Source: CAIJXB01 sp964439595 (GTDB lineage: Bacteria; Chlamydiota; Chlamydiia; Chlamydiales; Rhabdochlamydiaceae). Taken from it: DNA of 64,000 nucleotides. The notes below the pieces were generated by a model, which had not been told where the DNA came from, ran no database searches, and saw only the letters and a list, made by a program, of their open reading frames with translations. The position numbers and the translations under genes were made by a program. Position 1 is the stretch's first letter, and each line of letters starts with the position of its first letter. Of this stretch, positions 52,811-62,415 are shown piece after piece. The stretch covers positions 1-64,000 of the forward strand of contig CAYTOK010000005.1 in assembly GCA_964439595.1 (NCBI GenBank). The letters are read 5' to 3'.

Positions 52811-53806
52811 TTAGTAGCTTCCAATAAGCATTTTTATGGTTTTAATAGCTTGATTGCCTTCTAAAAGGGTATTGATTTCTAAAACCTGAAAGACAGTTTC
52901 TTCTAAGTCAGCTATACTTTCATTGAGTAGAAGTTCTCTCCTTTTTTTTCCAGCCTGGGCTATATCGGCAATAGGCGCATAGGGATGTTGTAAATGGAGC
53001 GTGTTTAGCTTCATTTGCAGCTGTTGCATTTGCACTTTAAGTGTGTTGTTGTAGATTTTTAACTTTTCATTACTATGCTCTCGAGATCCTGTTATAGATA
53101 TTTCTAAAGAAAGTAACGTGTGCATGTCATTTTCTTTATAGGCGGTAGTGAGCTTTTTCATTAACTCCATTTTTTCAGCCTTTTTTTTAGGGTCTTGTTC
53201 TAGGTCTGGATGGATTTCTTTAGCTAGCTGTTTGTAAATGGCCCCCATTTCTTTTTTTTGTAAAGGCTCTTGCTTTTTCCCTAAAGAGCTTGTGAATTTT
53301 TTTCTAAAAAGCTCTTCGGCAAGGTCTTCAAAAGATTTCCCTTTAGATTCACTTTCTTCCTCCTCATCAGAAAAAGAAAAGTCTTCCTCTGGCTCTTGCT
53401 CTTTACTGTCAGCGGGTTTTTCAGGTGGAGGAGGAAATACTTCTTTTAGCATAGTTCTGAATTCCTCAGAGGTCTCGTCAGGGGAGAGCACTTGAAATAT
53501 ATATCTAGCGAGATTTTCCATGTGTTGCATTAAAAAAAGTCGCTCTTTTGTCGAAAGCTTTTTAGTGTTAAAGCGGTGGGCACTTAATAAGAGGAACTGC
53601 GCTTCATGTAATTTCCCCATTTTTTTTTGTAGGGGAGGAATTTCTTTATAATATATTTTTAGCAGACACTGAAGTGCTTTTTCTTCTTTTTCGATTTTCT
53701 TTTGGGCGTCATCTATTTGTTTTTTTAGTTTTTTAAAGATTTGCTGCTCTTCACTCAAGACTTTTTTAGAGCTAGTTTTAGCTTTGATTAGTATTAGATT
53801 TTGCAT
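52811..53806 (-). CDS. J-domain-like, coiled-coil protein
   Basis: 331 aa. The N-terminus is a long coiled coil (FKKLKKQIDDAQKKIEKEEK). A Pro-rich linker and an acidic stretch follow (PEEDFSFSDEEEESESKGK). A J-domain-like segment then reads YKQLAKEIHPDLEQDPKKKA, with the HPD tripeptide (about residues 215-217). The end is again helical. The HPD suggests it stimulates a DnaK-type chaperone; the acidic linker may bind a client. Not a canonical DnaJ: no zinc domain. It is 11 bases from ispA on the same strand. Confidence 0.75.
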   Translation of the reverse strand: MQNLILIKAKTSSKKVLSEEQQIFKKLKKQIDDAQKKIEKEEKALQCLLKIYYKEIPPLQKKMGKLHEAQFLLLSAHRFNTKKLSTKERLFLMQHMENLARYIFQVLSPDETSEEFRTMLKEVFPPPPEKPADSKEQEPEEDFSFSDEEEESESKGKSFEDLAEELFRKKFTSSLGKKQEPLQKKEMGAIYKQLAKEIHPDLEQDPKKKAEKMELMKKLTTAYKENDMHTLLSLEISITGSREHSNEKLKIYNNTLKVQMQQLQMKLNTLHLQHPYAPIADIAQAGKKRRELLLNESIADLEETVFQVLEINTLLEGNQAIKTIKMLIGSY

Positions 53807-53817
53807 AGCTGTATTCC

Positions 53818-54696
53818 TTAAAAAAGTCGGTATATTAATTTTGGCAACAATTCTTCTAATGTGGGATTTTTAAGATCGAGGCTTTTAGTCTTTTGCAGGG
53901 CAGAGGCAAGGAGGCTTTTTGCAAGGCTTTTAGCTTCTTTAAGTCCAAGTAAAGAGACGCTGGTTGTTTTTTCATTAGAAGCATCGGAAAGAGGAGGTTT
54001 ACCTATTATGGATACTTCTCCTTCCACATCTAAAACATCATCAATGATTTGAAAAGAAAGCCCTATCTCTTCTGCTATGACAGCAAGGACTTTTTTTGTT
54101 TCTTTAGAAGCTCCGGCTACAATAGCCCCAAACTCTAAACAGCAGCAGATAAGATCTGCGGTTTTTCTTTTGTGGATTTCGGAAAGTAGCTCCCAGGATA
54201 GGGGCTTTCCTTCACTCATAAGGTCAAGAGATTGCCCTAAAATCATCCCTTCTCCTCCTGCTTTTTTAGCTAATACTTGCATGAGGTCTACTATTTTATC
54301 AGAGGAGAGGGTTCTATTTGCTGCTAAAGTTTCAAAAGCTAGGGTAAGAAGAAGGTCTCCTATAAGGATAGCCTGTCCTTCTCCGTAGAGCTTATGAAGC
54401 GTTGGTTTCCCCCTTCTTAGATCATCATCATCCATGGAGGGTAAGTCATCGTGAATAAGGGAGTATGTGTGGAGGATTTCAATGGCGCAAGCAGGCATAA
54501 TAGCATCTTCTACGCGTCCTCCTAAAGATTCAGTTGCAGCAAGAGTTAAAAGAGGTCTTATTCTTTTACCTGGGTTTAAAAGGGTATGACTAGCAGCTGC
54601 AAAAAGCAGCGGGTGAAGAGTGCTTTTTAAAGGTTCTATCTGTTTTGCTAACGCCTTTTCTATAAGTGGTAGGTAGGAGGTAAGCTTTTCTAACAT
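53818..54696 (-). CDS. ispA: Farnesyl/geranyl diphosphate synthase
   Basis: 292 aa, IspA size. The first Asp-rich motif is HDDLPSMDDDDLRRGKPTLH (about 83-101). The second is FQIIDDVLDVEG. It makes C15-type prenyl diphosphate for undecaprenyl and quinone synthesis. The ATG at 54696 overlaps the lolD stop by seven bases (TTATGTTAG), so translation is coupled. Confidence 0.92.
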   Translation of the reverse strand: MLEKLTSYLPLIEKALAKQIEPLKSTLHPLLFAAASHTLLNPGKRIRPLLTLAATESLGGRVEDAIMPACAIEILHTYSLIHDDLPSMDDDDLRRGKPTLHKLYGEGQAILIGDLLLTLAFETLAANRTLSSDKIVDLMQVLAKKAGGEGMILGQSLDLMSEGKPLSWELLSEIHKRKTADLICCCLEFGAIVAGASKETKKVLAVIAEEIGLSFQIIDDVLDVEGEVSIIGKPPLSDASNEKTTSVSLLGLKEAKSLAKSLLASALQKTKSLDLKNPTLEELLPKLIYRLF

Positions 54697-55355
54697 AAAC
54701 GCCCTTCTTTTAAGGTAAACATTTTATCACAGCAGGAGGCGAATTCTTCATCATGGGTGACAAGAAAAAGAGCCTTTCCCTCTTTTTTGCAGGAGCCAAG
54801 GAGTAAATCTTGTACAAGCTTAGCGTTAGCGGAATCTAAAGATCCTGTGGGCTCGTCAACAAATAAAATATCTGGGTCATTATAAAGAGCACGGGCCATA
54901 GCAGCCCTTTGTTTTTCTCCTCCAGAAAGAAGCTTTAAAGGCATATTTTTTTTATCAATAAGGTCTACTTTTTCTAGGAGCTCTAAAGCTCTATTTTTAA
55001 GAAGAGTTTTATTTTTTCCTCCGGCTATTTTCCCTGGCATGAGGATATTTTCTAAAAGGGTATAGTCTTCTAAAAGATGAAAAGATTGAAAAACAAAACC
55101 TATTTTATGAGAGCGGATTTTCTGTAACGAGGCATCAGGCATCGAGGGGAATATGATAGAGCCGCTTGTAGGCGTATCTAATGTTCCTAAAATATGTAAT
55201 AAGGAGCTTTTGCCGCTACCTGATTTTCCGATGATGGCGATGGACTCTCCTTTATATATTTCTAAGGAAATATCTTTAAATATTTCTAAGGGAGTAGGCC
55301 CTGGGAATATTTTTTGAATTTTTGTCGCTTTTAGGATAGGGGAGGAAAGAGTCAT
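54690..55355 (-). CDS. lolD: LolD-type ABC transporter ATP-binding protein
   Basis: 221 aa. Walker A IGKSGSGKSSLL, signature LSGGEKQRAAMAR, Walker B ILFVDEPTGSLD, switch His in VTHDEEFA. MacB/LolD subfamily, which extracts lipoproteins from the inner membrane. Its ATG overlaps the lolE stop by four bases (ATGA). Confidence 0.9.
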   Translation of the reverse strand: MTLSSPILKATKIQKIFPGPTPLEIFKDISLEIYKGESIAIIGKSGSGKSSLLHILGTLDTPTSGSIIFPSMPDASLQKIRSHKIGFVFQSFHLLEDYTLLENILMPGKIAGGKNKTLLKNRALELLEKVDLIDKKNMPLKLLSGGEKQRAAMARALYNDPDILFVDEPTGSLDSANAKLVQDLLLGSCKKEGKALFLVTHDEEFASCCDKMFTLKEGRLC

Positions 55356-57463
55356 GATTCAGACCTCAAAATAGAAGAAGGGTGTAACCGACAAGCTTTC
55401 ATTGCGGGAATAAGTCCGGCAAGTAGTGATAGAGTCGGCGTAGCAAAAAGAATGAAAACAAGCGATGGTGTGCTGAGAGTGTTAGGAAGTGATGTCCCGT
55501 AGAACATTTGGTTGAAAGCATCATGCCCTTGCAAAGCGCTTAAGATTTTTACTAGAGTGTCTATGTGGTGTAGCGTGAAGACAGCTCCTAAAGACCCTAT
55601 AAGACAGCCAAGAAGCCCTACGAAAATGCCAAGAAGTCCAAAAATAAGAGCTATGCTTTTTTTGCTTGCTCCCATAGCCTGTAAGATGGCGATTTCTTTT
55701 TTTTTGTCATTCACCTGAATGATTAAAAAAGACAAAATATTGCAGCAAGCTACAATTAGGATAATGACTCCTATAAGAGAAAAGAGGTATTTATCACTTT
55801 GAAACTGCTGTAAAAGGTCTTTAGCAAAATCATATTCTTGAAAAGAAACAACCTGCCAGTAGCTTTCAATGTGTTTTTCTTTTAACTTAGCTTCAATTTT
55901 CCGCTTTATTTCTAAGACCTTACTTGGGTTTTCAAACCATACTTGCAGTCCGTTTAAGGCGATTTTATCAAACGTAAATCCGGCAGCAGCCGAGTTGATT
56001 GTTTTAGTGATTTCTCTAGGGACGAGTAAGCACTTACTTCCTATAGAAAGCACCCCTGGATCATAAAATCCAGCAACAAAGACAGGGGTTCTTTGTTCTT
56101 GCAAAGAGCTTACTGTGGATGCGGTATAAGATAAAAATCCCTTATCCCCGAGAAGCACACCGTTTTCTTGAAATGTTTTAGGAAGTAGGATACCTGTTTC
56201 TCCAGAGGAGCTAACAGGCAATTCCATTTTCCCTTCTCTAGTTTTTTGGATGTAAAAAGGTAATGAGGCTTTTTCGATAAGAGAAAAGGAGTCTATAAGA
56301 AAATCCTTCCAAGGAAGGACTGTTTCTATAGTGTGTCCCTGTATCTTTCCTTTTACCTTCACTAAGATATCTTGAATCTCTAAAGCTTTTCTTACACTTG
56401 TCTTGTCAAAAGTGGAATTAAATAGTAAAGAAGAGTCTGGCTCTAAAGAGAACTGAGGATCTAAGGAGCTAGTTTCACCTGGAAAGGTGGCAAAAGCCCC
56501 TTTTGAAGTTTTCTCTAAGGTTCCTTCTACCATAGTCATACCTGGTGGAATATCTATTATCTTTTTAGAAGAGATTTCTACGGGAAGAATCGCTTTAACA
56601 AGAGATCCTCTTTTAAAAAGGCCATAGATTTTGAAGCTGACGTTATTTGGTAAGCTTTTTATTTCTAGGTGGAAGTTAGGAGAAGAGGTTTTTATTGTAG
56701 TAACTTCTACTGCAGCAAAAAGATCTAGGATTCTTTTTTGGAAAGACTCTCTTGCAAAAAGTAGTTGTGGCTCACCATTAGTAAGGGTATTTTCCATCCT
56801 ATAGCCTGCTAAGAAAAATAGGTGGTTGAGGTCTTTACTTGATGGGGGTATGAGTAGAGGCTCTAAGATAGGGGAATACTCAGGAGGAGTAGATAGGTAG
56901 GAGACCTGCGTAAGGAAATTTAAAGATTCTTGCCCTGCAGAAAATATAGAAAGAGATCTATTTCGTAAAAGCTGGAGCTTTAATGTAGCTCCGCTCATTT
57001 CATAGTCTTGAAACACAAGTGTTTTTTCTTCTTCTTTAAGCTCGTTAAGAAGGGCTTGTAGCTCTTTAACCGGATCAATTAAAGCCCCATTTTCCTGTAA
57101 ATCGGGCTGGGGGAAGTAATGGGGGATTTCAGGGTCTTCTTCAGGATCATAGGGGTCGGACAAAGCGGTAAGGGTTTTTTCTTCTATTGTTTTTAATGAG
57201 AAGTTAGATCTATTGCTGAGGGAGTCTATTTTGTAATAGTAAGAAGAAAAGTACGAAGGGGTAGGGGTGATTCTAATAGGAGCATTAAGATCTGTGAGCT
57301 TCTTTAGCCACGTTTTTTCCATTCCTTCAGTTACGGAAAGGAAAACAAGAAGAAGCCAGACAACAAGGGAAATAACTCCAACAGACATCATAGCTATTAG
57401 AGTAACGGAAAGATGTCTTTTTCTGGGGATCAAATACTTTAGAGCTATTGATAACTCAAACAT
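55352..57463 (-). CDS. lolE: LolC/LolE-type lipoprotein-releasing permease
   Basis: 703 aa, far longer than the usual 400 aa. An N-terminal transmembrane helix follows the family start FELSIALKYLIPRKRHLSVT. A very large periplasmic region occupies about 45-560. Three C-terminal helices (FSLIGVIILIVACCNILSFL; IALIFGLLGIFVGLLGCLIG; LVFILFATPTLSLLAGLIPA) are typical of FtsX/LolE permeases. The oversized periplasmic domain may replace partner proteins. rpmG lies upstream (32-base gap), matching the Chlamydia order CT150-CT152 as I recall it. Confidence 0.88.
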   Translation of the reverse strand: MFELSIALKYLIPRKRHLSVTLIAMMSVGVISLVVWLLLVFLSVTEGMEKTWLKKLTDLNAPIRITPTPSYFSSYYYKIDSLSNRSNFSLKTIEEKTLTALSDPYDPEEDPEIPHYFPQPDLQENGALIDPVKELQALLNELKEEEKTLVFQDYEMSGATLKLQLLRNRSLSIFSAGQESLNFLTQVSYLSTPPEYSPILEPLLIPPSSKDLNHLFFLAGYRMENTLTNGEPQLLFARESFQKRILDLFAAVEVTTIKTSSPNFHLEIKSLPNNVSFKIYGLFKRGSLVKAILPVEISSKKIIDIPPGMTMVEGTLEKTSKGAFATFPGETSSLDPQFSLEPDSSLLFNSTFDKTSVRKALEIQDILVKVKGKIQGHTIETVLPWKDFLIDSFSLIEKASLPFYIQKTREGKMELPVSSSGETGILLPKTFQENGVLLGDKGFLSYTASTVSSLQEQRTPVFVAGFYDPGVLSIGSKCLLVPREITKTINSAAAGFTFDKIALNGLQVWFENPSKVLEIKRKIEAKLKEKHIESYWQVVSFQEYDFAKDLLQQFQSDKYLFSLIGVIILIVACCNILSFLIIQVNDKKKEIAILQAMGASKKSIALIFGLLGIFVGLLGCLIGSLGAVFTLHHIDTLVKILSALQGHDAFNQMFYGTSLPNTLSTPSLVFILFATPTLSLLAGLIPAMKACRLHPSSILRSES

Positions 57464-57495
57464 GGTTTAAGACCCCCAAAAAAATGATTGAAAAA

Positions 57496-57654
57496 CTACT
57501 TAGCTTCTTTAAAAAGAACGTGTTTTTTCAATTTTTTATCATACTTTTTCAGTTCCATTCTCTGAGTCGTATTTCTTTTATTTTTATTTGTCCAGTAGCA
57601 TTCGGAACTTTCCGTGCTCTTCATTTTTACATTTTCTCTTGCACCTTTTGCCAT
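57496..57654 (-). CDS. rpmG: 50S ribosomal protein L33
   Basis: 52 aa, normal length. MAKGARENVKMKSTESSECY, then WTNKNKRNTTQRMELKKYDK and a terminal HVLFKEAK. It lacks the CxxC zinc pairs, so it is the zinc-independent form. GAGG sits six bases before ATG. It precedes lolE on the same strand. Confidence 0.95.
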   Translation of the reverse strand: MAKGARENVKMKSTESSECYWTNKNKRNTTQRMELKKYDKKLKKHVLFKEAK

Positions 57655-57828
57655 AATAACCTCAAAAATTCGTTAGTGTCATTAGTCTAGCATGTAAAAT
57701 TGAAAAACAGCAAGAGTTAACATTCTATCCGGAGATTTTTTTTCTTTTTTTCAGAAAAACAGGCTAGCTATTAATTTCCAGTTCTCTTATTAAAAAAATA
57801 AATACTCTTATTTCAGAGGGGAGGTATT

Positions 57829-58005
57829 GTGTTAGGGATTATTTTGTTTCTTTTGGGAGTTCCTATGCTCGCAGAAGTTTCTAGTTTAAAAGATTTGAAA
57901 GATCTGGAAATTTCTTTAAATGAGGTTTTTATCCAGATGGAAGAGGAAGAGGAGGCTAAAGAGAAAAACTCAGTAGTCCATATTGATCCGGGTGAGGGGC
58001 TCTAG
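57829..58005 (+). CDS. Small acidic exported protein, 58 aa
   Basis: Starts with GTG at 57829 behind an excellent Shine-Dalgarno (GAGGGGAGG). The first 15 residues (LGIILFLLGVPMLA) are a short signal peptide. The rest is a strongly acidic stretch (QMEEEEEAKEKN) ending HIDPGEGL. It overlaps the 3' end of tsaD on the other strand by 36 bases. Not recognised. The ribosome site and export signal make it more than a chance frame. Confidence 0.55.
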   Translation: MLGIILFLLGVPMLAEVSSLKDLKDLEISLNEVFIQMEEEEEAKEKNSVVHIDPGEGL

Positions 58006-58992
58006 GGTAAGGGGATCCCCTTTTCCTTGTTTTTTATATACATGGAAGCCAAGTCCTGCGATCATAGCCCCATTGTCTAAACTTAATCCAGGTCCTGGAA
58101 AAAAAACAGGGATTTCCCCTGCTTTTTTTAGTAGAAGCTCTCTTAGTCTTTTATTGTGACTTACCCCCCCGCCTATATAAATGGCTTTTAGGTTAAAGTC
58201 CCTGGTAGCTTTAAGAGCTTTATCGACAATATCGTTAAGGGCTGTTTCTTGGAAAGAAGCTGCAATATGTGCTTTTTCCTCTTCCCCTAAAGGACAAGCA
58301 AGTCCCTTAGGACTGTTTTGTCCATGGATAGAGTAAAAGACGTTAGTTTTTAGACCGCTGAAAGAAAAGTCATAGGGTTTTTCTTTGACAACGCCAGCTT
58401 TAAAATGCATAGCTGTCTTATCACCAGATAGAGCAAGCTTTTCTATTTCAGGACCTCCGGGATAAGGTAGTCCGAGGAGCTTACCGACCTTATCAAAGGC
58501 TTCTCCTATAGCATCATCTACAGTTCCTCCGATTTTACGGTATGTACCTATATCTTCTATTACAACTAAAAAAGTGTGGCCTCCAGAGACAACCACTCCA
58601 AGAGAGGGAAATATAGGAGATTCTTTTCCCATCATAGCAGCGTATAAATGGGCTTCCACATGGTTCACCCCTACAAAGGGTTTATTGAGTCCTAAAGCTA
58701 AGGCTTTAGCGCCGTTTACTCCGATAAGAAGGGGACCGATAAGTCCCGGGCCTTTAGCCACAGAAATCACATCGATATCTTGCAGAGAAACTCCGGCCTC
58801 TTTTACAGCTTCCCTTATTACAATAGGTAGGGCTTCCACATGGCTTCTGCTTGCTACTTCAGGGAATACCCCCCCAAATTTTCTATGTAAAGGTATTTGA
58901 GAATGGATGACGTTAGATAAGATCTTTTGTCCATCTACCACAACAGCAGCAGCTGTTTCATCACAAGTGCTTTCAATGCCTAAAATAAACAT
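57970..58992 (-). CDS. tsaD: tRNA threonylcarbamoyladenosine synthase subunit
   Basis: 340 aa. Catalytic subunit for t6A37 of ANN-decoding tRNAs. Motifs: ESTCDETAAA, the metal site NHVEAHLYA (His111, His115), VSGGHTFLVV and GGVSHNKRLRE, with a late LDNGAMIAGLG. It needs TsaB, TsaE and TsaC, none of which is in the window. Monocistronic here; its 3' end overlaps a small plus-strand gene. Confidence 0.95.
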   Translation of the reverse strand: MFILGIESTCDETAAAVVVDGQKILSNVIHSQIPLHRKFGGVFPEVASRSHVEALPIVIREAVKEAGVSLQDIDVISVAKGPGLIGPLLIGVNGAKALALGLNKPFVGVNHVEAHLYAAMMGKESPIFPSLGVVVSGGHTFLVVIEDIGTYRKIGGTVDDAIGEAFDKVGKLLGLPYPGGPEIEKLALSGDKTAMHFKAGVVKEKPYDFSFSGLKTNVFYSIHGQNSPKGLACPLGEEEKAHIAASFQETALNDIVDKALKATRDFNLKAIYIGGGVSHNKRLRELLLKKAGEIPVFFPGPGLSLDNGAMIAGLGFHVYKKQGKGDPLTLEPLTRINMDY

Positions 58993-59126
58993 TTTGTAAG
59001 TAATCCCTTTGCTTTACAAATAGCTTACACCATAGCAAAGAAAATAGCACTAGCTAAAAGCATCTATAGCTTAGATGCAGAAACTGGAGAAAAGTAAATG
59101 TTTTTTTAATTTCAACGTATATTTTG

Positions 59127-59861
59127 TTATTTTGGAATTCTACTTTCCAATAGCTCTAAAAGCTCTCGAGCTTCTTCTTTTGCTTGAGCTAATGCAAATT
59201 TGCTATCCATATTTAGTCCTGTATCCCCAAATTTTAAAATATCTCTAGCATTTTTCATAGCAGCCTCAGCTGTTTCTTGGGATATTTTAAGACTAGAATT
59301 GTTTGTCTGATCTGCTTGACTATCTAATGCGGTTATTATCTCATAAATAGAGCTAAAATTCGTGCTTATTACTTCTAGATCAGCCCCTACATCCGTAATT
59401 GCAGGATTTTTTAATTTGCTTGCCAATTTTTCTATGTTTTTAGCTAGATCTCCTATTATTGATTTCTTATTAAAAGTGGTGCTTGTGCCATATGGCTTTG
59501 ATTTTACTGAAGTTTCTTTAAGTGCTGTATCTATTGATGTTGTTAGAGTCGTTACACTTTTTTTAAGACTGGCAATTGCTTCATGTTGATTGGGGAATAA
59601 CTTTGGAAATGAAGCTGCAATGCCCTTAGGCGCTATTTTTGAAGCGTTATCAACACTTACTCGAAGGCTTGTTAGAATCGTAATTTTTTCGTCCTTTGAA
59701 AGTCCTGAGCTCTTGCTTATGACATCATCGAATATGTTTTTTATTTCATTGTTTATGGTTTCTAAGGCTTTTACTTTATCTCCAGTTACGCCTATCCAGG
59801 AATCAGCAAGTTGAATGTGCGCATTTAAATTTTCTATTCGGGTTTGTATTGGACTGCCCAT
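59127..59861 (-). CDS. Helical protein of unknown function
   Basis: 244 aa, almost wholly alpha-helical with Lys/Ser/Thr-rich repeats (SLKKSVTTLTTSIDTALKET; LAKNIEKLASKLKNP). No membrane segment or signal peptide and no Cys or Trp-rich motif. Strong AAGGAG before ATG. It resembles coiled-coil secreted effectors in composition only. Family not recognised. Confidence 0.65.
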   Translation of the reverse strand: MGSPIQTRIENLNAHIQLADSWIGVTGDKVKALETINNEIKNIFDDVISKSSGLSKDEKITILTSLRVSVDNASKIAPKGIAASFPKLFPNQHEAIASLKKSVTTLTTSIDTALKETSVKSKPYGTSTTFNKKSIIGDLAKNIEKLASKLKNPAITDVGADLEVISTNFSSIYEIITALDSQADQTNNSSLKISQETAEAAMKNARDILKFGDTGLNMDSKFALAQAKEEARELLELLESRIPK

Positions 59862-60053
59862 AATAACTCCTTATTTTTGTAATAGCCCTTAGTTTTTTTA
59901 CCTGGCTACCTTTAAAAGGTCTTTTATAAGGAAGACCCCCTATTTTTAATATCAGTCTTTATTTTAAATTACAATAAACAGTAATTATTTAACATTGTTT
60001 TAGTGTAAATAAATGTTTTTTTTGTTATTTTCTGAATATTAGAGGAGAGATCT

Positions 60054-60944
60054 ATGTTTTGGGTGTGGTTTCATATTTTTGTTGTGGCAATGATCTTTTT
60101 AGATTTAAAGGGTTTTCATAAAGATGAGAAGGCCATTACCCTTAAATCTGCGATTTCTGTTTCTGCTTTTTGGGTGTTAATAGCTTTAGGCTTTAACTTT
60201 TATGTCTTGCTTTCCTTAGGGAAAGAGCCCGCTTTGACATTTTTTACAGCGTATCTTTTAGAAACGTCCTTAAGTGTGGATAACCTATTTGTTATTCTTT
60301 CTATCTTTTCTTTTTTTCAAATAGAGCCGCGTTATCAAAATAAAGTACTGTATTTAGGGGTTTTAGGGGCTTTTGCTTGTCGTATTTTCTTCATACTAAT
60401 AGGTATTTCTCTTCTAGAGATGGTGCATTGGATGTACATTGTTTTTGGAGTTATTCTGTGCAGCTCTGCTGTCTTTCTATATAGACAGAAAGAAGAAAGT
60501 AATCTTAGAGATGCTTGGCTCGTAAGAATTTTTATGAAATACTTACGCGTGGATAAAAATCCCAACAGGGGGCTGTTTTGGATAAAAAGAAATGGTAAGG
60601 TGTATGTCACCACTTTGTTTGTATCCCTTCTTCTAGTAGAGGCTTCGGATGTGCTTTTTGCTATAGACTCTATTCCTGCTGTTTTAGCTGTTACTTCAGA
60701 TTTTTTCCTAGCTTATACATCCAACGTGTTTGCTGTCCTTGGACTTCGTTCTTTATACTTCCTTTTAGTCCTTTTCCACAGAAAATTTACTTTTCTAAAG
60801 TCAGCTATCATCATGATACTGTTTTTTATTGGAGGGAAAATGATTTTAATTCCGTTTTGGACATTTTCTAGTTTGTTCACTTTAGGTGGAATTATTTTAA
60901 TATTAGTTTCATCTTATATTGCTTTTAAATTCAAAAAAGTATAA
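60054..60944 (+). CDS. TerC/Alx-family membrane protein
   Basis: 296 aa, about nine hydrophobic helices. Family signature: LLETSLSVDNLFVILSIF near the start and LVEASDVLFAIDSIPAVLAV in the second half, with acidic residues inside helices. TerC proteins are linked to Mn2+ or metal export and to metalation of exocytoplasmic enzymes. GGAGAGATCT before ATG. A short AT-rich gap separates it from the next gene. The metal role is inferred from the family. Confidence 0.9.
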   Translation: MFWVWFHIFVVAMIFLDLKGFHKDEKAITLKSAISVSAFWVLIALGFNFYVLLSLGKEPALTFFTAYLLETSLSVDNLFVILSIFSFFQIEPRYQNKVLYLGVLGAFACRIFFILIGISLLEMVHWMYIVFGVILCSSAVFLYRQKEESNLRDAWLVRIFMKYLRVDKNPNRGLFWIKRNGKVYVTTLFVSLLLVEASDVLFAIDSIPAVLAVTSDFFLAYTSNVFAVLGLRSLYFLLVLFHRKFTFLKSAIIMILFFIGGKMILIPFWTFSSLFTLGGIILILVSSYIAFKFKKV

Positions 60945-61004
60945 TTTAATTTTAAACAACTTTATTTTTATTTATTGTTAAAACGGGGATGCAAGCTCTG
61001 ATTT

Positions 61005-61766
61005 ATGAGTGATACTATTCATGCTTACATCATTCAGCTCATAAAATCTATAGGGAAGCTGACAAGACTTCAAACAACCAGGCGGATAGAGCGTAAGTCT
61101 ATTGATTTGGTGCAAGCCAGGTTGCAGGAGCTTGGAGCTCTGCTAGAGGGACTTCATGGGAATATAGAAGGGAAGCTTTTGGGAGAGGTTCACTGTCTTC
61201 TACAAGAAATACGCCAGATAGTATTTCCTGGTGAAGATCGTATCGGAGGGAAATTTTATCAAATTTTTAAAAATGTGATTATTCCTAAAGAGCAAAGGGT
61301 TATCTCTTCTTTGATAAAAGAAAATACAGATCTTATAGAAAAAGAAATCCTATCTCATGAGAAATTTCGACTTGTTCCAAGTGATATCATGAAGGGGGAG
61401 GGCTCTCTTGCTTGGTCTTTAGTAGACGATGGAAAAGTAGAAGAAGCGTTTAATTTGCTTCTTACTACGGATAACTCTTCCAAAGTAAAAATGGACATTG
61501 TCTTTGCCATTATAAGGGGTCTTAACATGAAGAAGCCAGAGTCTGTGGAATTTATAAAAAAAGGAATCAAAGAGATGTTTTCAATTTTAAGTAAGGCTAA
61601 ATCTTGCGATAAAGGGGAATTGACTGAATTTGCCAAAGATATATTCGAAGTAGCTCTAAAAAAACTCTCTTACGCTGTGCAAAAAGACCCTAAGGCAAGA
61701 GATGCTATTTTGGAAATAGTAGATAGGGCGCCTTTTGGGTGGATAGGACTGCTTCCCGAAGACTAG
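61005..61766 (+). CDS. Protein of unknown function
   Basis: 253 aa, soluble and helical (LVQARLQELGALLEGLHGNI; EFAKDIFEVALKKLSYAVQ), no signal peptide. Unknown family. Its last 110 bases recur, degraded, at 63392-63497. The ribosome site is weak (GGGGATGCAAGCTCTGATTT), so translation may be modest. Not recognised. Confidence 0.6.
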   Translation: MSDTIHAYIIQLIKSIGKLTRLQTTRRIERKSIDLVQARLQELGALLEGLHGNIEGKLLGEVHCLLQEIRQIVFPGEDRIGGKFYQIFKNVIIPKEQRVISSLIKENTDLIEKEILSHEKFRLVPSDIMKGEGSLAWSLVDDGKVEEAFNLLLTTDNSSKVKMDIVFAIIRGLNMKKPESVEFIKKGIKEMFSILSKAKSCDKGELTEFAKDIFEVALKKLSYAVQKDPKARDAILEIVDRAPFGWIGLLPED

Positions 61767-61804
61767 GCAATTTAATCCAGGAATTTTAAATCCCAATACA
61801 CTCA

Positions 61805-62401
61805 CTAGGGCTGATATAGATTAAATATAGGCTTTTCCGTATTTACAAGCATATATTCGTTTAAAAAGCTCTGTAGTAATGATTTCAAGGAACTTGAAAT
61901 AGAGGCCTCTAACTTCTTATCCGTACTGCCTTTAAAAAAACAGCTTTGAGACCAGATATAAGGCATACACTCTACATTTGTTTTTGCAACTTTTACAATA
62001 GCTTGCAAAGTTAAGGTCCCCTTAAGAAGGCCTAGTTTTTTCCCTTCTAGAGAGGTTAAATCGGTAATTTCATATGTCAAAAAAGCACCCGCCCCAAACC
62101 CGCTTAAATCGAACCCTTCTCCTTCCTCAGTTTGAACAAGAAGGGTTAATGGAACTACTTTGCCAAAAGAAGAAAGAACATCCTTTACAACAATATTTAC
62201 TTTATCTACTATTTTTTTTGTAGCCGGAAACTGGGTAGTGAAAACAAAAGTAGAAAACCCCTTTAAAGGATTATGATAATATACCGTCTGTTCTTCTTTT
62301 AAAGGCTGTATTTTTTTTTCTGATTCATCGGAAGATGATGTATACCCATAAGCAGTCAGCATTATACATACAACAAATAAGTTAATAGATATTTTTCGCA
62401 C
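61805..62401 (-). CDS. Secreted protein of unknown function
   Basis: 198 aa, GTG start after GGAGGG. The signal peptide is KISINLFVVCIMLTAYGY. There is no Cys in the right place for a lipobox, so it is soluble or periplasmic. The mature part alternates short hydrophobic strands (STFVFTTQFPATKKI; GAGAFLTYEITDLTSLEGK), beta-rich. Probably in one transcript with the upstream TPR-like gene, whose stop is 14 bases away. Not recognised. Confidence 0.65.
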   Translation of the reverse strand: MRKISINLFVVCIMLTAYGYTSSSDESEKKIQPLKEEQTVYYHNPLKGFSTFVFTTQFPATKKIVDKVNIVVKDVLSSFGKVVPLTLLVQTEEGEGFDLSGFGAGAFLTYEITDLTSLEGKKLGLLKGTLTLQAIVKVAKTNVECMPYIWSQSCFFKGSTDKKLEASISSSLKSLLQSFLNEYMLVNTEKPIFNLYQP

Positions 62402-62415
62402 AAAACCCTCCTAAT

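Noticed and set aside
57448..57690. An 80-codon plus-strand frame
   Set aside because: It is the shadow of rpmG on the other strand, which is clearly real.
61805..62401. Lipoprotein call for the secreted protein
   Set aside because: No Cys at the signal peptide end; the only early Cys lies inside the hydrophobic core.
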